From Chlorops oryzae (lineage: Eukaryota; Arthropoda; Insecta; Diptera; Chloropidae): a DNA stretch of 64,000 bases. The notes beneath the pieces are model-generated. The model made no database searches. It had not been told where the DNA came from and worked only from the letters and a program-made list of their open reading frames with translations. The stretch is taken from assembly GCA_020466095.1 (NCBI GenBank), contig CM035806.1, positions 112,685,401 to 112,749,400 on the forward strand, given 5' to 3'. Positions 55,065-64,000 of this stretch are shown here, piece after piece. Within the stretch, counting starts at the first letter, position 1, and each line of letters opens with the position of its first letter. The position numbers were made by a program, and so were the translations under genes.

Positions 55065-56115
55065 CAACTATTATCAGAGGAAATCATATTCGGGCCAAAA
55101 AAAGACACATCTTTATAAACCGTTTACCATCTGCACAACAAATGGGTTCATCGTAGATATATGTGGTCCATACCTTGGGACGAAAAATGATGCAACTATT
55201 ATGAACGATGTAATGCTGAACAAGGACTTTAGAAATCTACTAAAGAGGGGCGATATATTTGTCGTAGATCGTGGTTTTCGGGATGTGGTTAACAAACTTG
55301 AAAAGGACGGCTTTCGTGTTCTAATGCCGTCTCTCAAGGGAAATAAGCCGCAACTAGATACCACTGAAGCAAATGAGTCCCGCAAAGTAACAAAAATAAG
55401 ATGGGTTGTGGAGGCTGTACATGGAGCCATTGCGCAGAAACATAAATTACTACATCACAATTTGGATAATAAGATGCTCACGAAAGTCGGGGATATTTGT
55501 AAAATCGCCGGATATCTCCACAACGAATTCGGCAAAAGGTTTATCTCGGACGGCGAACTTAGTGAAGACATTCTTATTCATATGGAAAGACGAATGCAAA
55601 CTCTCAACACGTTATGCGAAGAAGTTGAGCGTAAAGGCTACAACAGGAAAAAAGATTGTTTCACACAAGTTGATACATTAGCTATATTGGAATTTCCGCA
55701 GCTTACGGAAGAAAATCTTAAAATTTTATTTACTGGACCTTATCAACTTTCTTTAGCAGTTTCCTACCTAGCAGAAATTATTAAAGACAACACGATAGGG
55801 GCGAAGTATGCAAAACAATCACCAACCCTTTTGCAATTCCAGGTGCAATCACGACATATCAGCAGTAAGCACTACACAGTATATATAGAATACACTGCAA
55901 ATAACGATTTAAGCGGAATCCAGCGATATTGTTGTAGTTGTCCGAATGGGAAAAGGACAGTTGGATGTTGCGCTCATGTAGCAACTATCATTTATTATTT
56001 ATCGCATGCTCGTTACCTATCACGAATTATTCGACCTGCAGAAAAACTATCAAAAATATTTTCCGAAAATAACGCAAACGTTGTAATCAACGAATGCAGT
56101 GAAGATGACGACTAA
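55027..56115 (+). CDS. DDE transposase C-terminal part with SWIM zinc finger
   Basis: Meaningful sequence starts at about 55057 (STNNYYQRKSYSGQKK); the residues before are the out-of-frame reading of the previous segment. The DDE_Tnp_4 core continues: KPFTICTTNGFIVDICGPYL, then FVVDRGFRDVV (second catalytic Asp), then IRWVVEAVHGAIAQKHK (catalytic Glu). After a helical region comes YCCSCPNGKRTVGCCAHVAT (about 55927-55986), a SWIM-type CxC...CxH zinc finger, and an acidic end (ECSEDDD). With the previous segment this is a ~680-residue transposase intact apart from one homopolymer base. Cuts and joins the TIR ends in the nucleus. A read error is a real alternative to a true mutation. Confidence 0.85.
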   Translation: MMELIFDTKKSTNNYYQRKSYSGQKKTHLYKPFTICTTNGFIVDICGPYLGTKNDATIMNDVMLNKDFRNLLKRGDIFVVDRGFRDVVNKLEKDGFRVLMPSLKGNKPQLDTTEANESRKVTKIRWVVEAVHGAIAQKHKLLHHNLDNKMLTKVGDICKIAGYLHNEFGKRFISDGELSEDILIHMERRMQTLNTLCEEVERKGYNRKKDCFTQVDTLAILEFPQLTEENLKILFTGPYQLSLAVSYLAEIIKDNTIGAKYAKQSPTLLQFQVQSRHISSKHYTVYIEYTANNDLSGIQRYCCSCPNGKRTVGCCAHVATIIYYLSHARYLSRIIRPAEKLSKIFSENNANVVINECSEDDD

Positions 56116-56666
56116 AATTCTTATACAGTGAACTACGGATAAATGCAACACGAATAAATGCAAAAACCTCATAAGTGCAAGGTGCTTTGAAGCCTTTTTT
56201 ATGAGTTCCCATGAAAACATGCACGGATTAATGCAAAGAACGCATAAGTGCGCAACAATTCGAGCTAAAAACGTGATGCATTTATCCGTACTCTACTGTA
56301 CAGCTAAAAGCAGGATTTAGGTAACACTGAAATATGCCGCAATGCTCTTATTTAATTTATAGGTCAAATTGATAGGTAAAAGTTAAAAAGGACCGATTTT
56401 GCTGTTTAAATTATTTTTCACTGAAAGCAGGTAGAGAACTAAGATAAGTGTTTTTTTAAAGCAAAGTTATTTTGTTATTAGTTTTCATAGGGGTAGGTTT
56501 GTATTAAATAATTCTTTGTAATAGGTATATATAATAGGTGTATATAAAATATTGTTGGATGAAAAAATATACGCAATAAAATATGAAAATAAAACATGAA
56601 ATCAAATCGCAATATTTTGTGCAACAAATCGCTATACCTCTTTCGCTATTTTTATTGTGTATAATT

Positions 56667-56707
56667 ATATATGGGCATTTCCACACGGACGCGAAATGCC
56701 CATATAT
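56667..56707. repeat. Inverted repeat of the ATATGGGCATTTC end
   Basis: ATATATGGGCATTTC and its exact inverse GAAATGCCCATATAT are separated by only 11 bp. The same sequence marks the ends of the putative element at 9.77-13.26 kb. Located in the extra part of the right arm of family K. Confidence 0.85.
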
Positions 56708-57376
56708 GTTGGCAAGCGGAATCCTTACTTGCTGTTTTGTAAAAAATTCTTAATCCAATTAATAGTTAATTGTGAGCCATTTACTCTACAAAATATAAAT
56801 GAGCCCGCGCAAAAATGAATATTTTAATAACTTCCAACATGCCCTATAAGTGATGCCTCTGCATGCGCACGTCTAGTGCAGCATATCAGTACTGAGAGTG
56901 TCTATATGGGCTTACGTTTTTGTTAATATCTCCTAAAACTACCTTTTGATTTTGATAAAACTTTTTTTAGTTAAAGGTCATACTCAGAGGTATTTTTTAG
57001 AAGTAGCGAGAAAGTGGCGCAAAAACGGGAATTTACTGAAAATTTTTTTTAAATTTTTATTTTCTCTTTTGTGAAAGTTTTTTTCTCAGTGTAAAATTAA
57101 AAAAAAAAAAAAAAAAAATTTTTTTAATTTTCCGTTTTCTAAGCTATCAGTAGCCATTTGTTTTATCTTTTTATCTTTATTCGTTTTTGAGATATAAATT
57201 TTTTAAAAAGGGCTTAATAAAAAGGGTTTTGTAAGGATATTTCAAGGACACTGGGAAATAGAAACCTAAAAATCGGTTCCTACAGTGTGTTAGGGTAGTA
57301 TCTATTCAAACATCAACAAAACCTTAAAATCCCTTTCATTGGGCCGATTGCCTTCCTTAGTCGGCAAGACCCTTTC

Positions 57377-57665
57377 TTTTCCTCGAACTTTTTTCGATGG
57401 CCATTTTATACAGTGAACGCCTGCTACAAGATGCAAAGTAATTGGGGTGGTGTAGAGTTCATCCAGCAAACTGACTCAAGGAATAATCCGAAATAAATCC
57501 GTCTTGTCAAATATAAAAAAGGAGTCCCAAAATCTAAATTAATTTTTGGGGATACTAAAATGATTTAAGTAAAAACAAAAATATGCTTGCATACTTTTGC
57601 GAATAACCTTTAAACGCGAAAATCTCCGTTGACAGAGCCAAGCCCAATAAGTGAATATCACTATT
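57377..57665. other. Gene-free spacer
   Basis: Nothing recognised between the two TIR elements. Confidence 0.4.
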
Positions 57666-58351
57666 CACGGGGTGCTTGAACCACTTTTGAATCAAAGGTC
57701 GAGAAGGTTCCGATTTTTTTACAGGATTTCATTAAGAGTCCCATTCGAGACATTCGCTTTTAATTTGAACAAGCATATGATTGTAATGGAGATGGGGATG
57801 TACAGAAAAATTTGATGAGTGGACTGAGAATGGACATACAAATAAAACGGCTAAGAACTATAAAAATTGTATTCATCTTCCTTTATTTTTAAGTAATAAC
57901 CACGACAACAATCGAGAAATCATCGAAATCATTCCTCCACCCGAACTTCATCTATTGATTGGTGTAGTAAACCACATTTACACAAATTATTCTTTCCTGT
58001 TCTCATTTTTGCACTCAAACATCTGACTTTAGCGATTATATTTCACAATTGTTTAACAAACTCAAACTTTCTATAACATATTATACATCATTTTAAAGGT
58101 CCAATGTCAGGGAAAAATACAAAATTAACAGAAAAATTATATATGGTAAAGTTTAAAAATAAATTGATAAAGGAAGAAAAGGTATAATTCGTACACTGAG
58201 AAAAACTTTAACTTCAGATTTCTAAGAAGGTGCTACCTGTTTTGAGTTTACGATTGCAGAATATTGTTATTCAAGTGACTCTTAATAAAATCCTGTAAAA
58301 AAATCGGAACCTTCTCGACCTTCGATTTAAAAGTGGTTCATGCACCCCGTG
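57666..58351. mobile_element. CACGGGGTGC TIR element
   Basis: The ~85-bp left end (CACGGGGTGCTTGAACCACT, GGTCGAGAAGGTTCCGATTT, TTTTTACAGGATTT) is inverted at the right with a few substitutions. 686 bp, no ORF. CAC...GTG ends again, but no clear target duplication. Confidence 0.8.
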
Positions 58352-58554
58352 TATTGTATTCAGCGCATTTTACTTAGTATTCCTAGATATGAACGCGGTC
58401 TGTCGGTTTTTTGAACTAGCACAGTGATATAAATGCTTATATTCTTCGACCTTGCTTAAACTTTTTGAAGGTTTAACCTTTCAGAGTTTAAACCAGATTT
58501 ATTAATTTTATATCAAAATTTTTTAAAAATTCAAATAAAGCAAAGGCATTTTAG

Positions 58555-58775
58555 GTCGATAGCAAAGCGTTTGAAATTCAAAAGATAAATTTTAAACAGG
58601 GCTGTTAAAGGACCATTTTACTATGAAATTTGATTTCAAAAACCAAAAAACAGGATGCTGTTAAAGCGAATGTGCACCTAAGTTGAATGCAGCTTAAAGA
58701 GAAATTTTCATATAAATATAGACAAAAATGCTGCCGTAGAATATTTTTGTGAAGGTATCTAACTTACATGTGCGC
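58555..58775 (-). repeat. Unclassified dispersed repeat, copy 2
   Basis: Inverted counterpart of 5536-5766; see there. Confidence 0.65.
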
Positions 58776-58834
58776 TTAAGGGCTGTACGCGCTACAGCAG
58801 CAACTAAATTTCCTATACCAAACACATGTAGAAA

Positions 58835-59693
58835 CAAGTAAGGGTGTTATAGTCAGGCGAGCCTGACAATAGAATACCCGACAGAGACACATATGTTCAA
58901 AGATTTTTTAATATCAAGAGGTAATTAAGACCCTACGGGGCCCCATATACCGACTTTTGTTAAATTTCTTTATGAAAACTGCCCCTTTGCCACGCCCACT
59001 TTTCCAATATTTGTTGAACTATAATCGGAGGCTTAGATATACGCTCTTATTCTAAGTTTTATTGAAATATTTTGAAAAAATCGATTTTGGGGCACTTTTG
59101 AGATTTTTGTGACTGACCCTAGTACTGGAGGTACCCTATATATTAGACCGACCAAAAAAAATACTGGGGAGGATGTTTGTGGCTACAAACGAGGCATAAG
59201 TGCCAAATTTCGTTCTAGTCCCATTTGAATTTCGTGTGTAGGAGACAATTTTCGAAAAACGCCCTACTGCCAGGCCCAATTTTCCAATTTTTTGAAATCA
59301 TAGTTATTGCCTTTAAACATGTTCAAATACCAATTTTCATCAAAATATCTTGAAAAGCTTCGATTTTAGAGCAGTTTTTGTTGTTTTCGTAACAGACCCT
59401 GGTACTGTAGGTACCCCTAAAAATGGTCCGATCGGGTCCATTCTCGAACTTGTTCTTACTCATGTCCCCGTGAGCATGCATACCAAATTTCATCAGGATA
59501 GCTCAACTTTTTCGATAAGATAACTGTATACAGACAGAGGGACAGACAGACGGACGGACATGTCTAAATCGAATCTCCTGGTGACGCTGGTCATTTATAT
59601 ATATATTTTGTATGGTCTATCTCGACTGGTTCTGGGTGTTACACACAACCACACAAACGCAATATACCCTCGACACAGAGTGTGTCGGGTATA
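58835..59693 (+). mobile_element. DINE-1-like element, family 2, full length
   Basis: 859 bp with start CAAGTAAGGGTGTTATAGTC, both half-units, a microsatellite (59533-59560), CATGTCTAAATCG block and end GTGTGTCGGGTATA. Directly followed by a family 1 copy, the same head-to-tail junction type as at 35.98 kb. Confidence 0.87.
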
Positions 59694-59694
59694 A

Positions 59695-60299
59695 CAAGTA
59701 AGGAAGCTAAAGTCGGTCAAGCCCGACTTTAAAATACCCAGCGTCCCGACATTATTGGCGCACTATGTTACGAAAAATCTCAATTTGTGGGCGTGGCAGT
59801 GGTTGGGCTACATAAATTTTTTTCTTGTACCTTTCGTTTCACCTTGGTCAACCTAAGTTGCGAATTTGAAGCTTCTACGCCTTTAACTTCGGAAGTTACG
59901 ACAAATCTTCGTTTGTGGGCGTGGCAGTGGGCGGACCACATAAAATTTTTTCTTACACCTTTCATTCGCCTTGGTCAACCTATGTTGCGAATTTGAAGCT
60001 TCTAAGATTTTTACTTCGGAATTAACGAAAAATCTTCATTTGTAGGCGTGGCAGTGGGCGGGCCACATCAAATTTTTTTAAACCTTTCATTCGCCTGGGG
60101 AAACCTATGTTGCAAATTTGATGGTACTACGCCTTTTACTTCACAAGTTACGATAAACCCTTATTTGTGGGCGTGGCTCGAGGAGGATGGCGTCAATTTT
60201 TTTCCAGGATATGTCCTTTTCTGTAGTTACCCAGTACATTAAATATCAATGAAATGTGTTGAGTGGTTCGCAAGGTACAAGCATTTTACTGAAAACAAA
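59695..60299 (+). mobile_element. DINE-1-like element, family 1, truncated
   Basis: Family 1 start, about three 127-bp units (repeated TTGTGGGCGTGGCAGTGG), and part of the unique block up to ACTGAAAAC. There a family-2 copy begins and family 1 does not resume. Confidence 0.8.
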
Positions 60300-61041
60300 C
60301 AAGTAAGGGTGTATAGTCAGGCGAGCCTGACAATAGAATACCCGACACAGACACACATGTTCAAATAGTTTTTCATAGCTAGATAGCTCAACTCCTTCGA
60401 TAAGATAACTGTATACAAACAGACAGACAGACGGACGGACATGTCTAAACCCTGTAGGAATTTGAACTAGTGTCGTACTAGTACTTTACTAGTGCAAAAG
60501 CCACCAGTACTAGTTCTTTTCTATACCCCTGTCCATATAAAATTCTGTCGAAAATCAGTATAACATCTGTACAGGAAAGCACTAGTACAGTATGCACCAG
60601 AACTATTCTAGTACTTTTCGATCCAATTGGGTAAATTTGCACCAGTGAAATACTAGTGATGTTTACGGGAAAAAGTTTACAGAATCGTGGATTTTTTTTT
60701 CAGTACAAAATGGAAAAAAATATTTCTAATAAAAGAAAACCATTCGGTTGTGTATTTATTATCAATTTATAACGCTTCAATGAATGAATGCAATTATTCT
60801 ACTGATCACTAGTATAGTTATGGTGCAAACTTACCCAAACATTGCACTAGTTCTTTTAGTACTGGTAAAAGTACTAGTTCTTTTAGGCAAATTGCTTAAC
60901 AGCTTTCTACAGGGAATCGAATCTCCTGTTGACGCTGATCATTTCTATATATATTTTGTATTGTCTATCTCGACTGGTTCTGGGTGTTACACACAACCAC
61001 ACAAACGCAATATACCCTCAACACAGAGTGTGTCGGGTATA
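60300..61041 (+). mobile_element. DINE-1-like element, family 2, internally deleted and interrupted
   Basis: Family 2 start and hairpin, then a jump to the 'agctcaactccttcgataag' block just before the microsatellite, so most of the body is deleted. The copy is split at CATGTCTAAA|AATCG by the ACTAGT-rich element and ends GTGTGTCGGGTATA. Confidence 0.8.
60450..60914. mobile_element. ACTAGT-rich element with CCCTGTAG ends
   Basis: 465 bp with short TIRs CCCTGTAG / CTACAGGG, inserted in a known DINE-like sequence (CTAAATCGAATCTCC) with a 2-bp AA duplication. Inside are about ten ACTAGT or CTAGTA motifs, often in the form AGTACTAGTTCTTTT or GCACTAGT, concentrated in the outer thirds. No ORF with recognisable homology. 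Not assignable to a superfamily by eye. Confidence 0.7.
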
Positions 61042-61061
61042 AAAACAAAATTCGGAACAAT

Positions 61062-61141
61062 CCTCGCCGCCAGGAGCGATAGAACCCCGAACATCGCGTC
61101 TGCCGGGCCACACTTTAAACCACTAAGCTATAGCCTCTGAG
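61062..61141 (-). ncRNA. tRNA-like sequence (SINE head), degenerate
   Basis: Minus strand: GGCTATAGCTTAGTGGTTTA with box A TAGCTTAGTGG (61120-61130) and a box-B-like GGGTTCTATCGC, followed by CTGGCGGCGAGG. The same CTGGCGGCGAGG follows box B in the tRNA-like unit at 62.8 kb, so the two are related. Not a foldable functional tRNA. Confidence 0.5.
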
Positions 61142-61974
61142 GACGATTGATCAGAATGCGAACTTTTACCTCTAAGTGAACGAAAGCGAATTTGAACATA
61201 AAAACTAACTGTTTTTCAACTGTTCATTTGACTGCCTTTTTCAGCGCATTTAACGGAAAATACGGTTTATTTTACCACTCTTACTTTACCTGTTCTAAGT
61301 AGTTTATCTCACTGTTATTATTTCTTTGGGTGTATAATTTACTTGAGCCTGGCTTCAATTCTGAAGAGCTTTCAGGACTTCCTGCGGTCAGCCGAATAAA
61401 GCGAAGCGATATCTTTTGAGATTTTATGAATAAATTTTCTAAATTTGAAGCCTTAGAATCACGGCAATATAACTCAATACGCCAAGTTTTAAGCGTTACA
61501 AAACTCTTTTTGACACATTTTTCCCAATGCCTCTCGAACAAAGGCCACGGAAAAACATTGAAAAACTGATTTAAGTAAATGCACGAACAAAATCCTAAAA
61601 TTAATTTAAAATTGAGAGTATGTTTCGATTGAAAAACTTAAATTACAAATTTTTCAAAAAGATTTTTTTTTTCGCACACACACACACACACTCACACAAT
61701 GTGATGACCCAGTGAGAAATGCCCTCTGACATCATCGATGAAGTCAGGGGTGACATTGGAGCCGGAACGCATGCGATTTCATAGGACATTTTGTATGATA
61801 TTTGTACAGGAGTTGGAGGGTAGGGGGTGCGATGGAGAAAAAAACATTTGAGAGCAGCACATTTTGCTCGTTTCTCTCAATTTATAGAAACTAGTTTGAT
61901 ACTCTCTTCTTTGCCCGTTCTTTAAATATTTCGAAAATTTTTAAAAATCGTATTTTAACAATTTTTGGTTTCCT
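61142..61974. other. Gene-free spacer with (CA)n
   Basis: Short (CA)n at 61674-61690. CATCGATGAnGTCAnGGGTGAC at about 61731 recurs as a direct repeat at about 62171. No gene recognised. Confidence 0.4.
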
Positions 61975-62060
61975 CAGCCAGGGATCGAGCCCGCGATTTT
62001 CGGATTGTGAGTCGAGCACTTATGTATACACTATGTCATCTATGCTAACGCTCAACTGAC
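61975..62060 (-). ncRNA. tRNA-like sequence (SINE head), degenerate
   Basis: Minus strand: box A TAGCATAGATG (62037-62047) and box B GGGCTCGATCCC (61981-61992), 44 bp apart, consistent with a tRNA-derived pol III promoter. Confidence 0.5.
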
Positions 62061-62762
62061 GCTATAACCTTATGTAAATTTCAGTAGCCAATGAAATTCA
62101 AGCACGTGAACAGCATCCCTCCAGGATGACGTCCCCCAAGATGGCATGCATGACAATGTCACCTATATATCATCGATGACATCACGGGTGACTTTGTCAT
62201 GCAGGAGATAACTTCCCGCTGGGGAAGCTGGAGGCAAATTCGAATAAAGCAAATTCTGTTCAAAATATGCTCGTGTATCCGCTTCAGTAAATCTTCCGCT
62301 GCGTTGTTTGTAGCTGAATAGTGCCAAATAACGAGCCGAGCTGCACAGAGCAGGGATAGTGCTGTGGAGTGCAATGAACGAAAATCACAAAATATTGCAC
62401 AGAATGCTGCCAATTAAATTGTAGTCATGGCGCTAAGCCGCAAGCACACAATGCCGAACACATCCCAGTAGTCAGCGGAGCCACCACAACACTAGCGATT
62501 TCACTAGTCACTGGATGTCGGGGCAGGTCGTCCTTTTATACGCCATCTTTAGGCATGCGCCATCGCTGGCGAAAATGGGCAGTAGGTCGCCCTCGATATT
62601 TGTGACATGCCAAAGTGCCAGTTCTTGATGACTAGCCATTTCACCTACCACATGAACCTGAAAGAGTAGATATGCCTCAGTTCACATTTCCCTATTCGCT
62701 GCGTATGATTGTTTTTGCTGTTGTCTGCTTTAACTTCGCATTCTGATCAATTTCCCGACAAG

Positions 62763-62836
62763 GGTTCGATAGCTCAGCGGTTAAAACCGTGATTCGATAG
62801 CCGCGAGGTTCGGGGTTAAATCCCTGCTGGCGGCGA
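62763..62836 (+). ncRNA. tRNA-like sequence (SINE head)
   Basis: Box A TAGCTCAGCGG (62770-62780) and a box-B-like GGGGTTAAATCCC (62812-62824) at tRNA spacing, followed by CTGGCGGCGAGG and a T-rich stretch. D- and anticodon-arm pairing is poor, so a tRNA-derived SINE head is more likely than a working tRNA. Confidence 0.55.
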
Positions 62837-62998
62837 GGAGTTTTCCTAATTGTTTTACTTTTTTTATATATTAGAGTTCTTTTTTTTTTGTTCATAGTTC
62901 AGTTATTTTGGAAGACAAACATTTTCCCCAATTTTTTTTTTTTTTTAATCTGAGCAACGCTAAACTCAAGTGCGCATTTTGAGCAAGAAATTAAGTTC

Positions 62999-63074
62999 GT
63001 TCGTTTAGCGTAATGGTTAAGGCGTTCGCCCAGCGATACTGGTGGTCAGCGGTTCGAGGCTCGGTGGAGGCGAG
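62999..63074 (+). ncRNA. tRNA-like sequence (SINE head)
   Basis: Box A TAGCGTAATGG (63006-63016) and box B GGTTCGAGGC (63051-63060), both close to consensus, followed by GGTGGAGGCGAG. It has the best pol III promoter of the cluster. Acceptor-stem pairing is not evident. Confidence 0.55.
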
Positions 63075-63477
63075 AAAATTTAAAGAGAAGTAGTAATTTA
63101 AAAAAGATTTAACATAAAAAATAGATAAACAAAAAATATATGTAATAAATAATTAATAAAATAAATAAATAAAAAAGTCAAAACACAGAAATAAAATTTT
63201 TCTTTTTTCTCAGTCGCTGGTGCTAGGCCATTTTCCTGCCCCTTTTCGCTAGCGAAATGACTGGCTAAAGGTGGCGTATAAAAGAACGACCCGTCCCCGT
63301 CAATGACACAAACATAGTAAAGTCGACAGCGTTTTGGATAGCAGAGGGACCGATTCCCGCCACCAGGGACGGTCGAAATCGCTAGTGTTGTGGTGGCTCC
63401 ACTGACTACAGGGTGACTACTGGGTTCTGCATTCTCTGTATGTGTTTCTGTGTGTGAATGGTATTCAACATATGTGT

Positions 63478-63973
63478 ATTAGGGTGGGTCGAAAAAAATT
63501 TTTTTTTTCGATTTTCGAAACTCTTGGGGTCGCAAAAGATGCCGCATTTTAAAGAAAAAGAATGGTGTGAAAATTTTTGAAATCGGTTGTCATCTTCTGG
63601 TCGCGCATCGCACTCAAAGTTTATAAAAAAATGATCCCCCATACAAATCACTTTTACAGATTTCAAAGTCTTTTCTTCGGCTTCGGTTTTAAAAATTCGA
63701 TTTGCTTCATGAAAATATTTTTGGAAAGGTTTTATATAGCAGAATTAAAGAAAGGTTTTTGCAGATTGTGGGAGGCAAAGTGGGTTCAAAGGTCAAATTT
63801 ACAAAAATTTGTCTAAAATTTTAATTTTTTATAAACTTTCATTGCGATGTGGGACCGAAAGATGACAACCGATTTAAAAAATTGGCACACCATTTTGCTT
63901 TAAGGATGCGGCAACTTTTGCGACCCCAAGCGTTTCGAAATTCGTAAAAAAAAATTTTTCAACCCACCCTAAT
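63478..63973. mobile_element. AGGGTGGGT long-TIR element
   Basis: AGGGTGGGTCGAAAAA at 63481 is inverted at 63970. The arms match over about 150 bp (TTGGGGTCGCAAAAG, CGGTTGTCATCTT, AAAGTTTATAAAAAA). 496 bp, no ORF of note. The flanks allow TA or GTGT as target duplication. A typical non-autonomous DNA transposon. Confidence 0.82.
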
Positions 63974-64000
63974 GTGTATTGTGTTACATACAAACGTTGC

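Larger units (their letters stand above)
53336..57376 (+). mobile_element. 4-kb DNA transposon (family K) with long TIRs and DDE/SWIM transposase
   Basis: The left end GAAAGGGTCATGCCGACT and right end (read inverted) GAAAGGGTCTTGCCGACT open long TIRs. Matching then continues for about 260 bp (CCCAATGAAAGGGATTTTAA, CTACCCTAACACACTGTAGG, CCCAGTGTCCTTGAAATAT) and further inward for about 275 bp (53595-53870 against 56340-56630: TTGTGCAACAAAT, CACTGAAAGCAGGTA, GGTCAAATTGATAGGTAAAA). The right arm has about 480 bp between these two blocks that the left lacks. Relatives at 8.1 and 16.4 kb carry that part, so a deletion in the left arm is likely. The target duplication is unclear. Confidence 0.8.
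62455..63435. repeat. Large inverted repeat (arms ~170 bp) around two tRNA-like units
   Basis: CCCAGTAGTCAGCGGAGCCA, ACACTAGCGATTTC and CCTTTTATACGCCATCTTTA (62465-62560) recur inverted at 63240-63425. Similarity continues into GCTGGCGAAAATGGGCAG. The ~600 bp between the arms holds the two plus-strand tRNA-like units. Either a foldback-type element or two opposed copies of one repeat. Confidence 0.65.

Noticed and set aside
62763..63074. Functional tRNA genes
   Set aside because: Box A/B spacing is right but acceptor and D-arm pairing is poor and related units carry shared non-tRNA extensions, so SINE heads are preferred.

Overview
This is AT-rich, repeat-dominated, intron/intergenic-like eukaryotic DNA, most likely from a fly (Diptera, probably a brachyceran). 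The main reason is three related families of short elements that look like the DINE-1/INE-1 Helitron-like repeats of Diptera. Each starts CAAGTAA, carries an internal tandem repeat and a GACA/GACGGACA microsatellite followed by a CATG(T/G)CTARATCGA block, and ends near GGGTATA or GGTATA. Tc1, hAT, jockey-like and Ty3/gypsy-like sequences fit the same origin. I found no convincing host protein-coding gene, no rRNA, no CRISPR and nothing prokaryotic. Almost every long ORF belongs to a transposable element or is a shadow of tandem repeats.

Layout. 1-5 kb: DINE-like pieces, a gypsy integrase tail, a small hAT derivative with perfect 8-bp target duplications, a 142-bp tandem array, and a foldback element. 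6-9.5 kb: two more short terminal-inverted-repeat (TIR) elements, a 36-bp perfect palindrome and a broken non-LTR retrotransposon. 9.8-13.3 kb: a possible TIR element with five copies of a 16-bp motif, hosting a tRNA-derived SINE and a DINE-like copy. 13.3-16.4 kb: a DINE-like copy split by a decayed Tc1 transposon with IR/DR ends. 17.8-36.0 kb: one DINE-like element whose internal 101-bp repeat has grown to about 160 copies (about 16.2 kb) and which was also hit by a hAT element. 36-45 kb: more DINE-like copies, a hAT remnant, and a CACTA-like element at 40.65-41.98 kb with dense palindromic subterminal motifs and a two-exon coding remnant. 45.5-50.3 kb: a jockey-like retrotransposon split by a young LTR retrotransposon (near-identical 263/264-bp LTRs, 4-bp target duplication) that lacks gag and has a changed reverse-transcriptase catalytic residue. 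50.8-52.8 kb: two small TIR elements and a compact copy of the same DINE-like element that expanded at 18-34 kb. 53.3-57.4 kb: a 4-kb DNA transposon encoding a DDE transposase with a SWIM zinc finger, broken only by one base in an A-run. 57.7-64 kb: more TIR and DINE-like elements, an ACTAGT-rich element, a cluster of tRNA-like (SINE head) sequences and a final long-TIR element.

How it fits together. The window is a nest of insertions. Because related uninterrupted copies lie in the same window, several insertion sites can be checked internally: Tc1 in family 1, hAT in family 3, the CACTA-like and ACTAGT elements in family 2, and the LTR element in the jockey reading frame. The most notable biology is the contrast between the compact (about 3.4 repeats) and expanded (about 160 repeats) copies of one mobile element, which looks like a satellite DNA being born from a transposon. 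All family assignments come from motifs read by eye; no database search was possible.
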